Source of the DNA: CAYPPG01 sp964412555
Lineage (GTDB): Bacteria > Hinthialibacterota > Hinthialibacteria > Hinthialibacterales > Hinthialibacteraceae
DNA length: 56,550 bases
Direction: 5' to 3'
Assembly (NCBI GenBank): GCA_964412555.1
Contig: CAYPPG010000052.1
Location: 1 to 56,550, forward strand
Each line of letters opens with the position of its first letter. Within the stretch, counting starts at the first letter, position 1. Shown here piece by piece: positions 44,010 to 54,195 of this stretch. A program made the translations under genes and the position numbers. The notes beneath the pieces were generated by a model. It had not been told where the DNA came from, did no database searches, and worked only from the letters and a program-made list of their open reading frames with translations.

Positions 44010-44030
44010 CTCCGGAAGGGATAACCGGAG
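44010..44030 (+). promoter_or_regulatory. Leader stem-loop upstream of rpoB
   Basis: CTCCGG (44010-44015) and CCGGAG (44025-44030) flank a nine-base loop, 62 bases before the rpoB start. It may be a regulatory or processing element; no T run follows. The rest of the leader (43726-44092) shows no credible gene. Confidence 0.35.
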
Positions 44031-44092
44031 GAATCGTTACTGAAAGTAAAAATAAAAGAATACAAAATTGAATCGGTTACGAGGAGAATACC

Positions 44093-47000
44093 ATGATGAA
44101 AAATGCTGCTCAATGTCCTTGGCGGGAGCGAAAGAGTTTTGCGCAAATCCATTCTGTCATCGATATGCCGGATTTGATAGAAACCCAACAAAATTCGTAC
44201 TCCCTGTTCTTGCAGCAAGATGAATTACCAGACCGTAGGGGGATGACGGGACTGCAACAGGCATTCGATTCAATTTTCCCCATAAAAGGTAGAGATGGTT
44301 CGACGCTCGATTTTGTTCATTATACCTTAGGCCGTCCAAAATACGATGTTATGGAATGCATCGAACGGGGGATGACATATGCCGCCCCCCTTCGAATCAA
44401 AGTTCGTTTGGTGGTAAGAAGCGGGAAAGAGAAAGATAAGGAAGAATCTCCCGAAGTCGTTGATATTCGTGAGGAAGATATTTTTTTAGGTGAAATTCCA
44501 TTGATGACTCCTCGCGGAACCTTCATTATCAATGGGGCGGAACGGGTGGTCGTGAGCCAATTGCATCGTTCTCCCGGGGTGACTTTCAATGTGGAAGCCC
44601 ATCATAGCGGTCAGAATTTGATTCAAGGCAGCATCATTCCCAACCGGGGAGCCTGGTTAGAATTCGAGAACGACTTGAATGATGTGTTATCGGTCATTAT
44701 CGATCGGCGCCGGAAACTACCGGCAACTGTGTTATTGCGAGCTTTTGGCTATGCAACCGATGAAGAAATCATGAATCTCTTCATCGAGCATAAAGAATTG
44801 AAAGTCAATTCAAGGAATAAAGCTCATTTGGTGGGGAGTATTGTCAGTCGGGATATTCATGATCCGGAAACCAACGTACCTATTGTGGAGTCAGGGACGG
44901 AAATCACCGATGCCATCTTCGATAAACTGGTCGAAATACGTTGTGAATCGGTTTCTATTGTAGAGGGGCACGAAAGAGATTATAACGTCATTCGCAATAC
45001 ATTATTGAAGGATAATACGAGTGACAAGGATTCCGCTATGTCCGAGATCTATCAGACTTTGCGTCCCGGTGAACCGCCTGCCTTGAAAAACGCTCAGACC
45101 TTGTTTGAAAATTTGTTTCTGAAACCGAGACGTTATGATTTATCCCGTGTCGGGCGGTATCGAATGAATAAAAAACTTGGAATTCAGGTAGATATCGAAA
45201 ATGTAACCCTGACCCCAGAAGATATCGTTGCAGCGGTTCGATATATCTTGACGTTGAATCGGGGAGAAGGGTTTTCGGATGATATCGATCATTTAGGCAA
45301 TCGCAGAGTCAGGACAATCGGTGAACTTTTGGAAAATCAAATCCGTGCCGGCTTGACCCGAATGGAGCGTACCATTCGTGAGAAAATGGGAATTTTGGAT
45401 TTAGAAAATGTGATGCCCCGCAACTTGATCAATGCCAAACCGGTTACGACTGCAATCAGTGACTTCTTTGGCCGAAGCCAATTGTCTCAGTTTCTGGATC
45501 AGGTCAATCCGTTATCCGAATTGACGCACAAGCGGCGTCTATCGGCGTTGGGACCCGGTGGTTTGAATCGGGAACGGGCCGGATTCGAAGTGCGGGACGT
45601 ACATCACACTCACTATGGGCGTATTTGTCCCATCGAGACACCGGAAGGACCGAATATCGGATTGATTTCCAGTTTGTCCACCTACGCGCGCGTCAATGAA
45701 TTTGGATTTATCGAATCCCCATACCGAGTCGTGAAAAATGGTGTCGTGTCGAAAGAAATTCAATTTCTTTCAGCGGATGATGAGGACAATAGCATCATTG
45801 CTCAAGCGAACGCGCCGATCGATGCAAAAGGCCACTTTGAGCGGGATTTAGTCTTATCACGATATCGGGGGAATTTTCCACGTGTTGCACCGGAGCAGGT
45901 GAATTATATGGACGTATCCCCTCTCCAACTAGTGTCGATTTCGGCGGCTTTGATTCCATTTTTAGAGCACGACGATGCCAACCGCGCTTTGATGGGCTCG
46001 AACATGCAGCGTCAAGCAGTGCCGTTGATGAAAACGGTTGCGCCATATGTAGGAACGGGTGTCGAGTACAAAGCGGCCAAGGATTCAGGAGTCGTCGTCA
46101 TTGCGAAACGGCCGGGGACTGTCGTCTATGTTTCGGCCGATACGATAGAAGTACAACCCGATGATCCGAAAACCGAGAATGATAAAGATATTTATAAACT
46201 TCAGAAATTTATTCGATCGAATCAAAATACATGTATTAATCAGAAACCTATTGTCCGGCTTGGAGACCACATTGAGAAAGGATGGGTCATTGCGGACGGT
46301 CCGGCTACGGATAAAGGTGAGTTGGCTTTGGGAAGAAACGTTTTAGTGGCCTTTATGTCTTGGGAAGGCGCGAACTTTGAAGATGCCATTATTGTGAGCG
46401 AGCGATTGATTCATGATGATGTGTTTACGAGCGTTCATATCGAAGAATTTAAAGTCGAAGCCCGGGATACAAAATTAGGCGAAGAAGAAATTACCCGTGA
46501 TATCCCGAATGTGGGTGAAGAAGCACTTCGGAATTTGGACGATATGGGGGTGATTCGCATCGGTGCGCCTGTTCGTCCCGGCGATATTCTTGTAGGAAAG
46601 ATTTCGCCGAAAGGAAAAGTTCAGACGTCGAACGTCGAGAAATTGCTGCGTGCAATATTCGGAAAGCGGGCGGAAGATGTCAAGGATATTTCCTTGAAAG
46701 CACCACCGGGAACGGAAGGGACAGTCATCGATGTCAAAGTATTTTCCCGCAAAATGCGGGGTGGAAAGAGCCGTGCCGAAGATGAACGCCAGATCAAGCG
46801 ATTACTTTCTGATCGAGAAAAACGAATCAAGGAATTGAAGAAAGAGTGGACGGAAAGGATTCATAACACTTTGATGGGGATGGAATTGGCAGGAGATGTT
46901 TTGAATCCTACCACCGGTGAAATTCTGTTCTCGAAAGGAAAGAAAATCTCCAAAAACGATCTTAACAAATTGAGCGATATCGATATCACAGAACTGAGCA

Positions 47001-47923
47001 TCGAAGGGGATCCCGTTTTAGACCGGCTCCGAATGGATTATCAAAGAGATATTGAAGATTCGCAGCAACAATATGAAAAACAAGTGGAATATATAAAAAC
47101 GGGGGATAATTTGCCACCCGGTGTCTTGAAGATGGTCAAAGTGTATGTCACTAAGAAAAAACGATTGTCAATTGGTGACAAAATGGCCGGACGACATGGA
47201 AATAAAGGTGTTGTGGCAAGGATTGTCCCGATTGAAGATATGCCCTATCTTGAAGATGGCACGCCGGTTGACATCGTGTTGAATCCGCTGGGGGTTCCGT
47301 CTCGGATGAATGTGGGACAAGTTTTTGAGACTCACTTGGGTTGGGCAATCAACAAATTGGGGGTGCACATAGCCACACCGGTTTTTGACGGCGCCAAAGA
47401 GCAGGATGTAAAAGAGTATCTCCAGCAGGCGGGATTGCCGATTAGCGGGAAAATGACTGTGCATGATGGAAGAACAGGTGAATCGTTTGCCGAGCAAATC
47501 ACAGTTGGCTATATATATATGTTGAAACTCAATCATTTGGTCGACGATAAGATTCACGCCCGATCGATAGGCCCTTACTCGCTAGTTACACAACAGCCCT
47601 TGGGTGGGAAGGCACAATTCGGTGGTCAGCGATTGGGCGAGATGGAAGTATGGGCGCTGGAAGCCTATGGAGCTGCGCATACTTTGCAAGAGCTCCTTAC
47701 CGTGAAGTCCGATGACATTGTCGGCCGAAATCGTATTTATGAAGCGATTGTCAAAGGTGAGAATGCCCGCGCTCCCGGTCTCCCGGAATCGTTCTATGTT
47801 CTTATTAAGGAACTGCAAAGTCTCGGATTGGGAATTGAGTTGATCGAAGATCAATCCGAGGAGGAAGAGGGGGGTGAAAAGGCAAAGAAAACGGAAGAGA
47901 AGGATTTCGTCGAAGCGACATAA
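44093..47923 (+). CDS. rpoB: RNA polymerase beta subunit
   Basis: A 1,276-residue beta subunit. Conserved blocks are present: the rifampicin region FFGRSQLSQFLDQVNPLSEL with the Asp, Ser, His, Arg and Ser of the pocket, GRICPIETPEGPNIGLI, DDANRALMGSNMQRQAVP, and GDKMAGRHGNKGVVA near the C-terminus. One pocket residue (Asn518 in E. coli numbering) is Val. It ends in an acidic tail (EEEEGGEKAKK). It is followed by rpoC after 177 bases. It lacks the usual upstream rplKAJL genes in this window. Confidence 0.99.
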   Translation: MMKNAAQCPWRERKSFAQIHSVIDMPDLIETQQNSYSLFLQQDELPDRRGMTGLQQAFDSIFPIKGRDGSTLDFVHYTLGRPKYDVMECIERGMTYAAPLRIKVRLVVRSGKEKDKEESPEVVDIREEDIFLGEIPLMTPRGTFIINGAERVVVSQLHRSPGVTFNVEAHHSGQNLIQGSIIPNRGAWLEFENDLNDVLSVIIDRRRKLPATVLLRAFGYATDEEIMNLFIEHKELKVNSRNKAHLVGSIVSRDIHDPETNVPIVESGTEITDAIFDKLVEIRCESVSIVEGHERDYNVIRNTLLKDNTSDKDSAMSEIYQTLRPGEPPALKNAQTLFENLFLKPRRYDLSRVGRYRMNKKLGIQVDIENVTLTPEDIVAAVRYILTLNRGEGFSDDIDHLGNRRVRTIGELLENQIRAGLTRMERTIREKMGILDLENVMPRNLINAKPVTTAISDFFGRSQLSQFLDQVNPLSELTHKRRLSALGPGGLNRERAGFEVRDVHHTHYGRICPIETPEGPNIGLISSLSTYARVNEFGFIESPYRVVKNGVVSKEIQFLSADDEDNSIIAQANAPIDAKGHFERDLVLSRYRGNFPRVAPEQVNYMDVSPLQLVSISAALIPFLEHDDANRALMGSNMQRQAVPLMKTVAPYVGTGVEYKAAKDSGVVVIAKRPGTVVYVSADTIEVQPDDPKTENDKDIYKLQKFIRSNQNTCINQKPIVRLGDHIEKGWVIADGPATDKGELALGRNVLVAFMSWEGANFEDAIIVSERLIHDDVFTSVHIEEFKVEARDTKLGEEEITRDIPNVGEEALRNLDDMGVIRIGAPVRPGDILVGKISPKGKVQTSNVEKLLRAIFGKRAEDVKDISLKAPPGTEGTVIDVKVFSRKMRGGKSRAEDERQIKRLLSDREKRIKELKKEWTERIHNTLMGMELAGDVLNPTTGEILFSKGKKISKNDLNKLSDIDITELSIEGDPVLDRLRMDYQRDIEDSQQQYEKQVEYIKTGDNLPPGVLKMVKVYVTKKKRLSIGDKMAGRHGNKGVVARIVPIEDMPYLEDGTPVDIVLNPLGVPSRMNVGQVFETHLGWAINKLGVHIATPVFDGAKEQDVKEYLQQAGLPISGKMTVHDGRTGESFAEQITVGYIYMLKLNHLVDDKIHARSIGPYSLVTQQPLGGKAQFGGQRLGEMEVWALEAYGAAHTLQELLTVKSDDIVGRNRIYEAIVKGENARAPGLPESFYVLIKELQSLGLGIELIEDQSEEEEGGEKAKKTEEKDFVEAT

Positions 47924-48100
47924 AGGAATCCCTCTATTCGTTCTCAAGTAATTCATAAAAGCGGAAAAAATCCGATTTTGAACAATAAGAAAATATAGAT
48001 AATCAATAACAAAGCAGAGAACAGGCTCAATACGGCCTTTCCGGGAAAATGTGAAAAGGATCGGCTAGAAAAGCAAGACTCGAAAGTGAGGAACTGAGTT

Positions 48101-51100
48101 ATGTGGAAATCCCTGCAAACGCCGGCAGCGAAGCGAAGAGAAGATGAGATTCGCGACATTAACCGTGTACGGTCTATACGGATTACCCTTGCTTCACCGG
48201 ACCAGATTCGGAGTTGGTCATACGGGGAAGTGAAAAATCCGGAGACAATTGACTATAAAACATACAAACCGAAAACCGATGGATTGTTTTGTGAGCGGAT
48301 ATTCGGACCGACCCGCGATTATGAGTGCGCGTGTGGGAAATTTAAAGGGATCAAACACCGTGGAGTGGTTTGTGACCGTTGTGGAGTGGAATTGACTCAA
48401 TCCAAAGTGCGCCGAAGCCGGCTCGGAAACATCGAATTAGAGATGCCGGTAGCGCATATATGGTTCTCAAAAGGCGTCCCCAGCCGCATGGCGATTTTGC
48501 TGGATGTGTCGATCAAGGCGCTGGAGCGTGTTCTGTATTATGAGGAATATCTTGTTCTCGATCCGGGTTCTACTGGTTTGAATTATCTCGATATCATATC
48601 GGAAAGGGAGTATAGCCGGTATCGGGAAGAGTATGGAAGCGATTTCCATGTTGGGATGGGCGCGGAAGCTGTTAAAGAAGTGTTGATGAAGATGGATCTT
48701 GATGAGCTCGCCGATGAATTGCGGGCGACCATCCGCGAAGGCCGTTCCAAACAGCGAGTCAAGCGTTGCATCAAACGGTTGAAAGTTGTCGAAGATTTTC
48801 GAAAGAGTGACAACCGGCAGGAATGGATGATTCTTGAAACGTTACCGGTCATTCCGCCGGATTTAAGGCCTTTGGTGCCGTTGGATGGGGGGCGGTTTGC
48901 GACGTCTGATTTGAATGATTTATACCGGCGGGTGATCAACAGAAATAACCGTTTGCGGCGTTTGAAGGAAGTGCGCGCGCCGGAAGTGATTATACGTAAT
49001 GAAAAACGAATGCTGCAAGAGGCCGTGGACGCCTTGTTGGATAACGGTAGGCGTGGCCGTCCGGTAAAAGGCTCCAATAATCGCCCCTTGAAGTCTTTGA
49101 GCGATATGTTGAAAGGAAAACAGGGGCGATTCCGGCAGAATCTATTGGGAAAACGGGTGGATTACTCCGGCCGTTCCGTGATTGTGTGCGGTCCCGATTT
49201 GAAGTTCAACGAATGCGGATTGCCGAAGCAAATGGCGTTGGAGTTATTTGAACCGTTTATCATCAGGCGATTGGAAGAATTGGATGAGGTTACGACAATT
49301 CGCAGCGCCAAACGAAAGATCGAGCGCGGGGATCCGGAAGTCTATGATGTCTTGGAAGAGGTGATTCAAGATCATCCTGTTCTCCTCAACCGTGCGCCGA
49401 CCCTTCACCGCATGGGGATTCAGGCATTTCAGCCGAAATTGGTGGAAGGAAAGGCGATTCGTTTGCATCCCCTTTCTTGTACGGCATTCAATGCCGACTT
49501 CGACGGCGACCAAATGGCTGTGCATGTTCCCCTTTCGGTGGAAGCACAGAAAGAATGTAAAGATTTGATGTTGGCGAAGCATAATATTCTGGGGCCTGCA
49601 GATGGGAAACCGATGGCTACAGCTTCCCAGGATATTGTATTGGGGTGCTATTATCTTACGAAAATTAGAAAACCGATTAACGGCGGCGAGCCGATACGGA
49701 TGACGGATGAGCGGGAAGCGGTGATCGCATTCGACAACGGGGAGATTGGGCTGCAGCAAGAGATCGAAGTCCGGATTCAAGGAACTCGTCTTCGCACGAC
49801 CGTCGGGCGGATTCTTTTCAATGATATCTTGCCGGAAAAACTGCGCTTTACGAATCGGGTGATGAATAAAAAATCATTATCGGCGTTGGTGTTGGACTGT
49901 TACAAATTTTACGGAAAAGAACGTTCGGCGCAGTTTTTGGATGAATTGAAAGCCTTGGGATATCATTATGCCAAATTGGGGGGAATTTCGATCGGCCTGG
50001 ATGACATGATTGTTCCCAAACGGAAGCCTGATTTGCTGAAGCTCGCTCGGAATGACGTTCAGGTTGTCATGGATCAGTTCGATAAAGGAGCGATCACGGA
50101 TATCGAGCGGTACAACAAAGTTATTGACCGGTGGATTCATACGACGGAAGCGATTGCCGAAGAGATGATGTCCGAATTGGCCGAAGACAACCAAGGATTC
50201 AATCCAATCTATATTATGGCGGATTCAGGCGCTCGAGGTTCTAAGCAGCAGATTCGTCAATTGGCGGGAATGCGTGGTTTGATGTCTAAACCGATGAAAA
50301 AATTGACCGGTGGGATCGGAGAAATTATCGAGTCCCCGATCGAATCGAACTTTAAAGAAGGATTGACGGTCTTGGAGTACTTTATTTCCACTCACGGCGC
50401 CCGGAAAGGTCTTGCCGATACGGCGTTGAAGACTGCCGAAGCCGGTTATTTGACGCGACGGCTTGTGGATGTGGCACAGGACGTCATCATTACAGAAGAT
50501 GATTGCAGCACCTTGTCCGGACTTGAAGTGTCGTCGATCAAGGAAGGCGATCAAGTGATTGAATCGCTGGAAGATCGTGTGCTGGGGCGAGTGGCGGCTG
50601 AAGATATTATCAATCCGTTGAACGGAAATGTCATTGTCACCCGTGGAGAAGAAATCACCGAAGATGCAGCGGCTGCAATTGGACGTTGCGGAATCGAAAA
50701 GATTTATATTCGCTCTGTTGTGGCATGTGAATCGCCGCGTGGTGTTTGCGCCAAGTGTTATGGACGTGATTTGGCACGTAGCGAAGTTGTCCGTATCGGT
50801 GAGGCGGTAGGCGTTATTGCCGCCCAATCCATCGGTGAGCCGGGTACCCAGTTGACGCTGCGTACTTTCCACATTGGTGGAACAACCAGCCGAATTCTCG
50901 AAGAAGCGGAGATTCGCATTCGTCGTAATGATGATGGATTCGGTGGGTTGAGAAACGGAGAGTATGGAATTGTCAAGTATATTAATTTGCGCTTTGTGAC
51001 GAATCGAACCGGTGATTTCATATCCGTTAATTCGATAGGAAGGCCTTATTTGGTTCGATCCGGTTTCGAATGTCCGGATTTGGGTGGCAAAAGTGAACCG

Positions 51101-53038
51101 ATTGTTCGGTATGAGAATTTGGAAGTGCTTCCTCGGGATAAGAAAAATATTGTCGTCCGAGGAGGGGGAGCCATTGTGCTTCGGAACACGCGCGGGCGTG
51201 AATTGGCAAAATTTCCAGCTTTGCCGATTGGAGCTGAAATTCATGTCAAGGAAGGGGAACGTTGTGCAGCCGGCAATCTGATTGCGAATTGGAATCCGTT
51301 GCAAGTTCCTCTCATTACGAAACATGAAGGGAAAGTTTCCTATCGTAACTTTAAAGAAAGCGATTTGGTGAAAGAAGACGACGAAAAGATCGTACCGTTA
51401 ACCGTTTCTCAACCGGAATTGGTGATCGGGAAAGGCTCTCATGAAGAGGTGTACTCACTGCAACCGGGACACCGTTTGCATGTTCATGAAGGAAGCAATG
51501 TCAAAATCGGGCAGGTTTTGGCTTATCATCCAACTCCCACGATTTCGCAATCCGAGGGGAAAATACGGTATCGAGATATTATAGACGGTGTAACGGTCCG
51601 GCGAGTCCTTGATCCGATTACCAATAATTTGAAATCGGTAATCACAGAATTTGTCGGTGGGAAAGTTCCTCGGTTGTGCATTGTCGATCGAAATGAGCAA
51701 GTGATTGAAGATCACACGTTGCCACCGGGATCGATTTTAGTAGTGGAAGATGGAGCAGATGTTCTTGGAGGTACCATATTAGCCCATACGGATCAAGTGG
51801 TCGATCAATTCAAGCAATTGGGGACGGGAATTCCTCTGGGAGCGGTGATTCTAGTACCCGATGGAGAAAAAATTCGTCGTTCGGGTGAGGAATTTCTTAT
51901 CAAAGGCACAAAGGAGAGTGCTTCCGTGATTGCGCGGTGGGATCCGTATTTCAAGGCGGAAATCGCTTCAATGGAAGGGAAGTGTCGTTTTGATCAGATT
52001 ATCGAGGGAGTGACAATGCGCCGCCAACGCCCGGAAGGGGGTGCGGCATCTCAGATGATCATTATGGAGCACAGAGAAGATAAACATCCTTCTTTGATCA
52101 TTCATCATCGTGGGAAAGAACCCGAGTATCACTCACTGCCGACAGGGGCACATATTGTTATCAATGACGGAGACGAAATCCGGCCAGGTGACATTTTGGC
52201 CAAGATCCCGAAGGAGACCTTTAAATCCAGGGATGTGACAGGTGGTTTGCCCCGCGTAGAAGAAATCTTTGAAGCACGTCGGCCCAAGCCCCGCGATTTA
52301 GCCATCATTACCAAGATCGATGGTTGGGTTCGATTGCCGAAACCGGAAGAAATCACGGAAGAAATCGAAAGTAAACTCGACAAGAAGCGAAAACGAGGTA
52401 CGCGCCTCATATTGATAACCGATAAAGAAGGTGAAATTCTTGCTGCTCATGAAGTCGAAGTCGGGAAGCACTTGATTGTGAGTGACGGCGATTGGGTATC
52501 GACGGGCGATAAACTGGTCGACGGGTCCATTGACCCTCATGAATACCTGGAAGTCATGGGGGAACGCGCAACGCAACAATATTTATTGAACGAAGTTCAG
52601 GAAGTGTACCGTTTGCAGGGTGTTAGCATCAATGACAAACATATTGAGATTATCGTGCGTCAAATGATGCGCAAGGTGACAATTACAGATGCCGGTGACA
52701 CTACTTTCCTTCAGGATGATGATGTGGATCGTTTTCATGTGCATCAAGAAAATGAAGCAGTAATCAACCAGGGGGGAAAACCCGCTCAATTCAAGCCGCG
52801 TTTGTTGGGAATCACAAAAGCCTCTTTGGGGACGGAATCGTTCATTTCTGCCGCTTCCTTTCAGGAGACGACAAGAGTGTTGACTCAAGCTGCCATAGGT
52901 GGGCGGTACGATCATCTATTGGGGCTGAAAGAAAATGTCATTATGGGACATTTGATTCCTGCGGGAACCGGCTGGAAATACCATGAACAATATTATACGG
53001 ACATTATGAAGCGGGAAGATGAATTAATCTCTGTTTAA
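48101..53038 (+). CDS. rpoC: RNA polymerase beta' subunit with enlarged C-terminal insertion
   Basis: A 1,645-residue beta' subunit. It has the zinc-binding CACGKFK...CDRCG at the N-terminus, the catalytic NADFDGDQM (464-472) and a second zinc site ...GVCAKCYGRDL. The region between FHIGGTTSR (about 923) and GGLPRVEEIFEARRPK (about 1380) is about 450 residues, roughly twice that of E. coli SI3. It contains several sandwich-barrel-hybrid units, marked by PIGAEIHVKEG, PGHRLHVHEG, PPGSILVVEDG and PTGAHIVINDG. Start at 48101 follows GAGGAACTGAGTT. Confidence 0.99.
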   Translation: MWKSLQTPAAKRREDEIRDINRVRSIRITLASPDQIRSWSYGEVKNPETIDYKTYKPKTDGLFCERIFGPTRDYECACGKFKGIKHRGVVCDRCGVELTQSKVRRSRLGNIELEMPVAHIWFSKGVPSRMAILLDVSIKALERVLYYEEYLVLDPGSTGLNYLDIISEREYSRYREEYGSDFHVGMGAEAVKEVLMKMDLDELADELRATIREGRSKQRVKRCIKRLKVVEDFRKSDNRQEWMILETLPVIPPDLRPLVPLDGGRFATSDLNDLYRRVINRNNRLRRLKEVRAPEVIIRNEKRMLQEAVDALLDNGRRGRPVKGSNNRPLKSLSDMLKGKQGRFRQNLLGKRVDYSGRSVIVCGPDLKFNECGLPKQMALELFEPFIIRRLEELDEVTTIRSAKRKIERGDPEVYDVLEEVIQDHPVLLNRAPTLHRMGIQAFQPKLVEGKAIRLHPLSCTAFNADFDGDQMAVHVPLSVEAQKECKDLMLAKHNILGPADGKPMATASQDIVLGCYYLTKIRKPINGGEPIRMTDEREAVIAFDNGEIGLQQEIEVRIQGTRLRTTVGRILFNDILPEKLRFTNRVMNKKSLSALVLDCYKFYGKERSAQFLDELKALGYHYAKLGGISIGLDDMIVPKRKPDLLKLARNDVQVVMDQFDKGAITDIERYNKVIDRWIHTTEAIAEEMMSELAEDNQGFNPIYIMADSGARGSKQQIRQLAGMRGLMSKPMKKLTGGIGEIIESPIESNFKEGLTVLEYFISTHGARKGLADTALKTAEAGYLTRRLVDVAQDVIITEDDCSTLSGLEVSSIKEGDQVIESLEDRVLGRVAAEDIINPLNGNVIVTRGEEITEDAAAAIGRCGIEKIYIRSVVACESPRGVCAKCYGRDLARSEVVRIGEAVGVIAAQSIGEPGTQLTLRTFHIGGTTSRILEEAEIRIRRNDDGFGGLRNGEYGIVKYINLRFVTNRTGDFISVNSIGRPYLVRSGFECPDLGGKSEPIVRYENLEVLPRDKKNIVVRGGGAIVLRNTRGRELAKFPALPIGAEIHVKEGERCAAGNLIANWNPLQVPLITKHEGKVSYRNFKESDLVKEDDEKIVPLTVSQPELVIGKGSHEEVYSLQPGHRLHVHEGSNVKIGQVLAYHPTPTISQSEGKIRYRDIIDGVTVRRVLDPITNNLKSVITEFVGGKVPRLCIVDRNEQVIEDHTLPPGSILVVEDGADVLGGTILAHTDQVVDQFKQLGTGIPLGAVILVPDGEKIRRSGEEFLIKGTKESASVIARWDPYFKAEIASMEGKCRFDQIIEGVTMRRQRPEGGAASQMIIMEHREDKHPSLIIHHRGKEPEYHSLPTGAHIVINDGDEIRPGDILAKIPKETFKSRDVTGGLPRVEEIFEARRPKPRDLAIITKIDGWVRLPKPEEITEEIESKLDKKRKRGTRLILITDKEGEILAAHEVEVGKHLIVSDGDWVSTGDKLVDGSIDPHEYLEVMGERATQQYLLNEVQEVYRLQGVSINDKHIEIIVRQMMRKVTITDAGDTTFLQDDDVDRFHVHQENEAVINQGGKPAQFKPRLLGITKASLGTESFISAASFQETTRVLTQAAIGGRYDHLLGLKENVIMGHLIPAGTGWKYHEQYYTDIMKREDELISV

Positions 53039-53082
53039 AACCGCTTGATAACTGAAAAAAGATCATTTCAGAGAATAAGGGG

Positions 53083-53111
53083 TTGACGTATTCCTAACGG
53101 GATTATAAACT
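53083..53111 (+). promoter_or_regulatory. Probable sigma70 promoter of the rpsL operon
   Basis: TTGACG (53083-53088), a 17-base spacer and TAAACT (53106-53111). It lies 145 bases before rpsL and so gives the ribosomal operon its own transcription start downstream of rpoC. Confidence 0.7.
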
Positions 53112-53163
53112 CTACGTCTTGTGTGTAGATGATTTGGGTAGGATTACAAGCCCACGATGAATG

Positions 53164-53189
53164 GGATGCCTAGGTGTATGGAGGCATCC
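53164..53189 (+). promoter_or_regulatory. Stem-loop in the rpsL leader
   Basis: GGATGCC (53164-53170) and GGCATCC (53183-53189) form a perfect seven-base stem with a 12-base loop, between the promoter and rpsL. It could be an autoregulatory site for a ribosomal protein; no T run follows. Confidence 0.45.
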
Positions 53190-53255
53190 TAAATTTCGCT
53201 AACCGCTTCATAAAAATCGGAACTCACGAAATCTCAACGAGGGTAGAGAAGAGCT

Positions 53256-53630
53256 ATGCCGACAATTAATCAATTGATCAAAAAGGGGCGTAAGTCTAAA
53301 AAACGAAAGACCAAAGCTCCTGCTATGCAAGGGTGTCCTCAGAAACGTGGTGTTTGTACGAGAGTTTGGACGATGAGCCCGAAGAAGCCGAATTCAGCTC
53401 TTCGAAAAGTTGCACGTGTTCGCCTGACAAACGGAATCGAAGTGAATGCTTACATTCCGGGAGAAGGGCACAACTTGCAAGAGCACTCGATTGTTTTGAT
53501 CCGCGGCGGTCGTGTGAAAGATTTGCCCAGTGTTCGCTATCATGTCATCCGTGGCGTATTGGAATCCATCGGTGTGGACAAGCGTCGTCGAGGACGTTCG
53601 AAATATGGAACGAAGCGGCCCAAGGAATAA
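53256..53630 (+). CDS. rpsL: Ribosomal protein S12
   Basis: A 124-residue S12 with PTINQLIKKGRK, CPQKRGVCTRV, KKPNSALRKVARVRL and VKDLPSVRYHVIRG. The Lys at the streptomycin-resistance site (KKPNS) is wild type. It is the first gene of the str operon (rpsL-rpsG-fusA-tuf). Confidence 0.99.
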   Translation: MPTINQLIKKGRKSKKRKTKAPAMQGCPQKRGVCTRVWTMSPKKPNSALRKVARVRLTNGIEVNAYIPGEGHNLQEHSIVLIRGGRVKDLPSVRYHVIRGVLESIGVDKRRRGRSKYGTKRPKE

Positions 53631-53671
53631 TTTGGGTGTTTGGATACTATTCTATAAAGTGAGTAGCAATT

Positions 53672-54142
53672 ATGGGAAGAAAAACCAAGGCGGTTCGAAG
53701 GAAGATATTTCCGGATCCTGTATACAATAGCGTGTTGATTTCAAAATTTGTGAACTGTCTCATGTTGAAGGGAAAGAAGGCGGTTTCTGAAAAAATTCTG
53801 TATGACGCCTTACAGGAGATCGAACAGAAGACGAAGCAGGAGCCATTGGCTTTTTTCCAGGCAGCGATCAACAATGTCAAACCAGCCCTGGAAGTTCGTT
53901 CCCGCCGTGTAGGCGGTGCGACGTATCAGGTTCCGGTGGAAGTGCGGGATGACCGCCAACAAACGTTGTCGATTCGTTGGATCATCAATGCCGCGCGTGC
54001 TCGGAATGAGCGCAGCATGGTGAATAAGCTTGCCGGTGAATTGATCGATGCGGCGAACAATCAGGGATCCGCCATCAAGAAAAAACAGGATACCCATCGA
54101 ATGGCCGAAGCCAATAAGGCATTTGCCCATTATCGATGGTAA
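53672..54142 (+). CDS. rpsG: Ribosomal protein S7
   Basis: A 156-residue S7 with GRKTKAVRRKIFPDPVYNS, LMLKGKKAVSEKILYDAL, VKPALEVRSRRVGGATYQVP and HRMAEANKAFAHYRW. Normal length and order. It lies 41 bases after rpsL and precedes fusA. Confidence 0.99.
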   Translation: MGRKTKAVRRKIFPDPVYNSVLISKFVNCLMLKGKKAVSEKILYDALQEIEQKTKQEPLAFFQAAINNVKPALEVRSRRVGGATYQVPVEVRDDRQQTLSIRWIINAARARNERSMVNKLAGELIDAANNQGSAIKKKQDTHRMAEANKAFAHYRW

Positions 54143-54195
54143 GAGAAGCAGAAGTAAAGCACAAATAAATTAGGGAAAAGAATACAAGAAAGAAC

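Noticed and set aside
50225..51325. A long minus-strand ORF inside rpoC
   Set aside because: It is antisense to a highly conserved gene and has no family features or ribosome-binding site.
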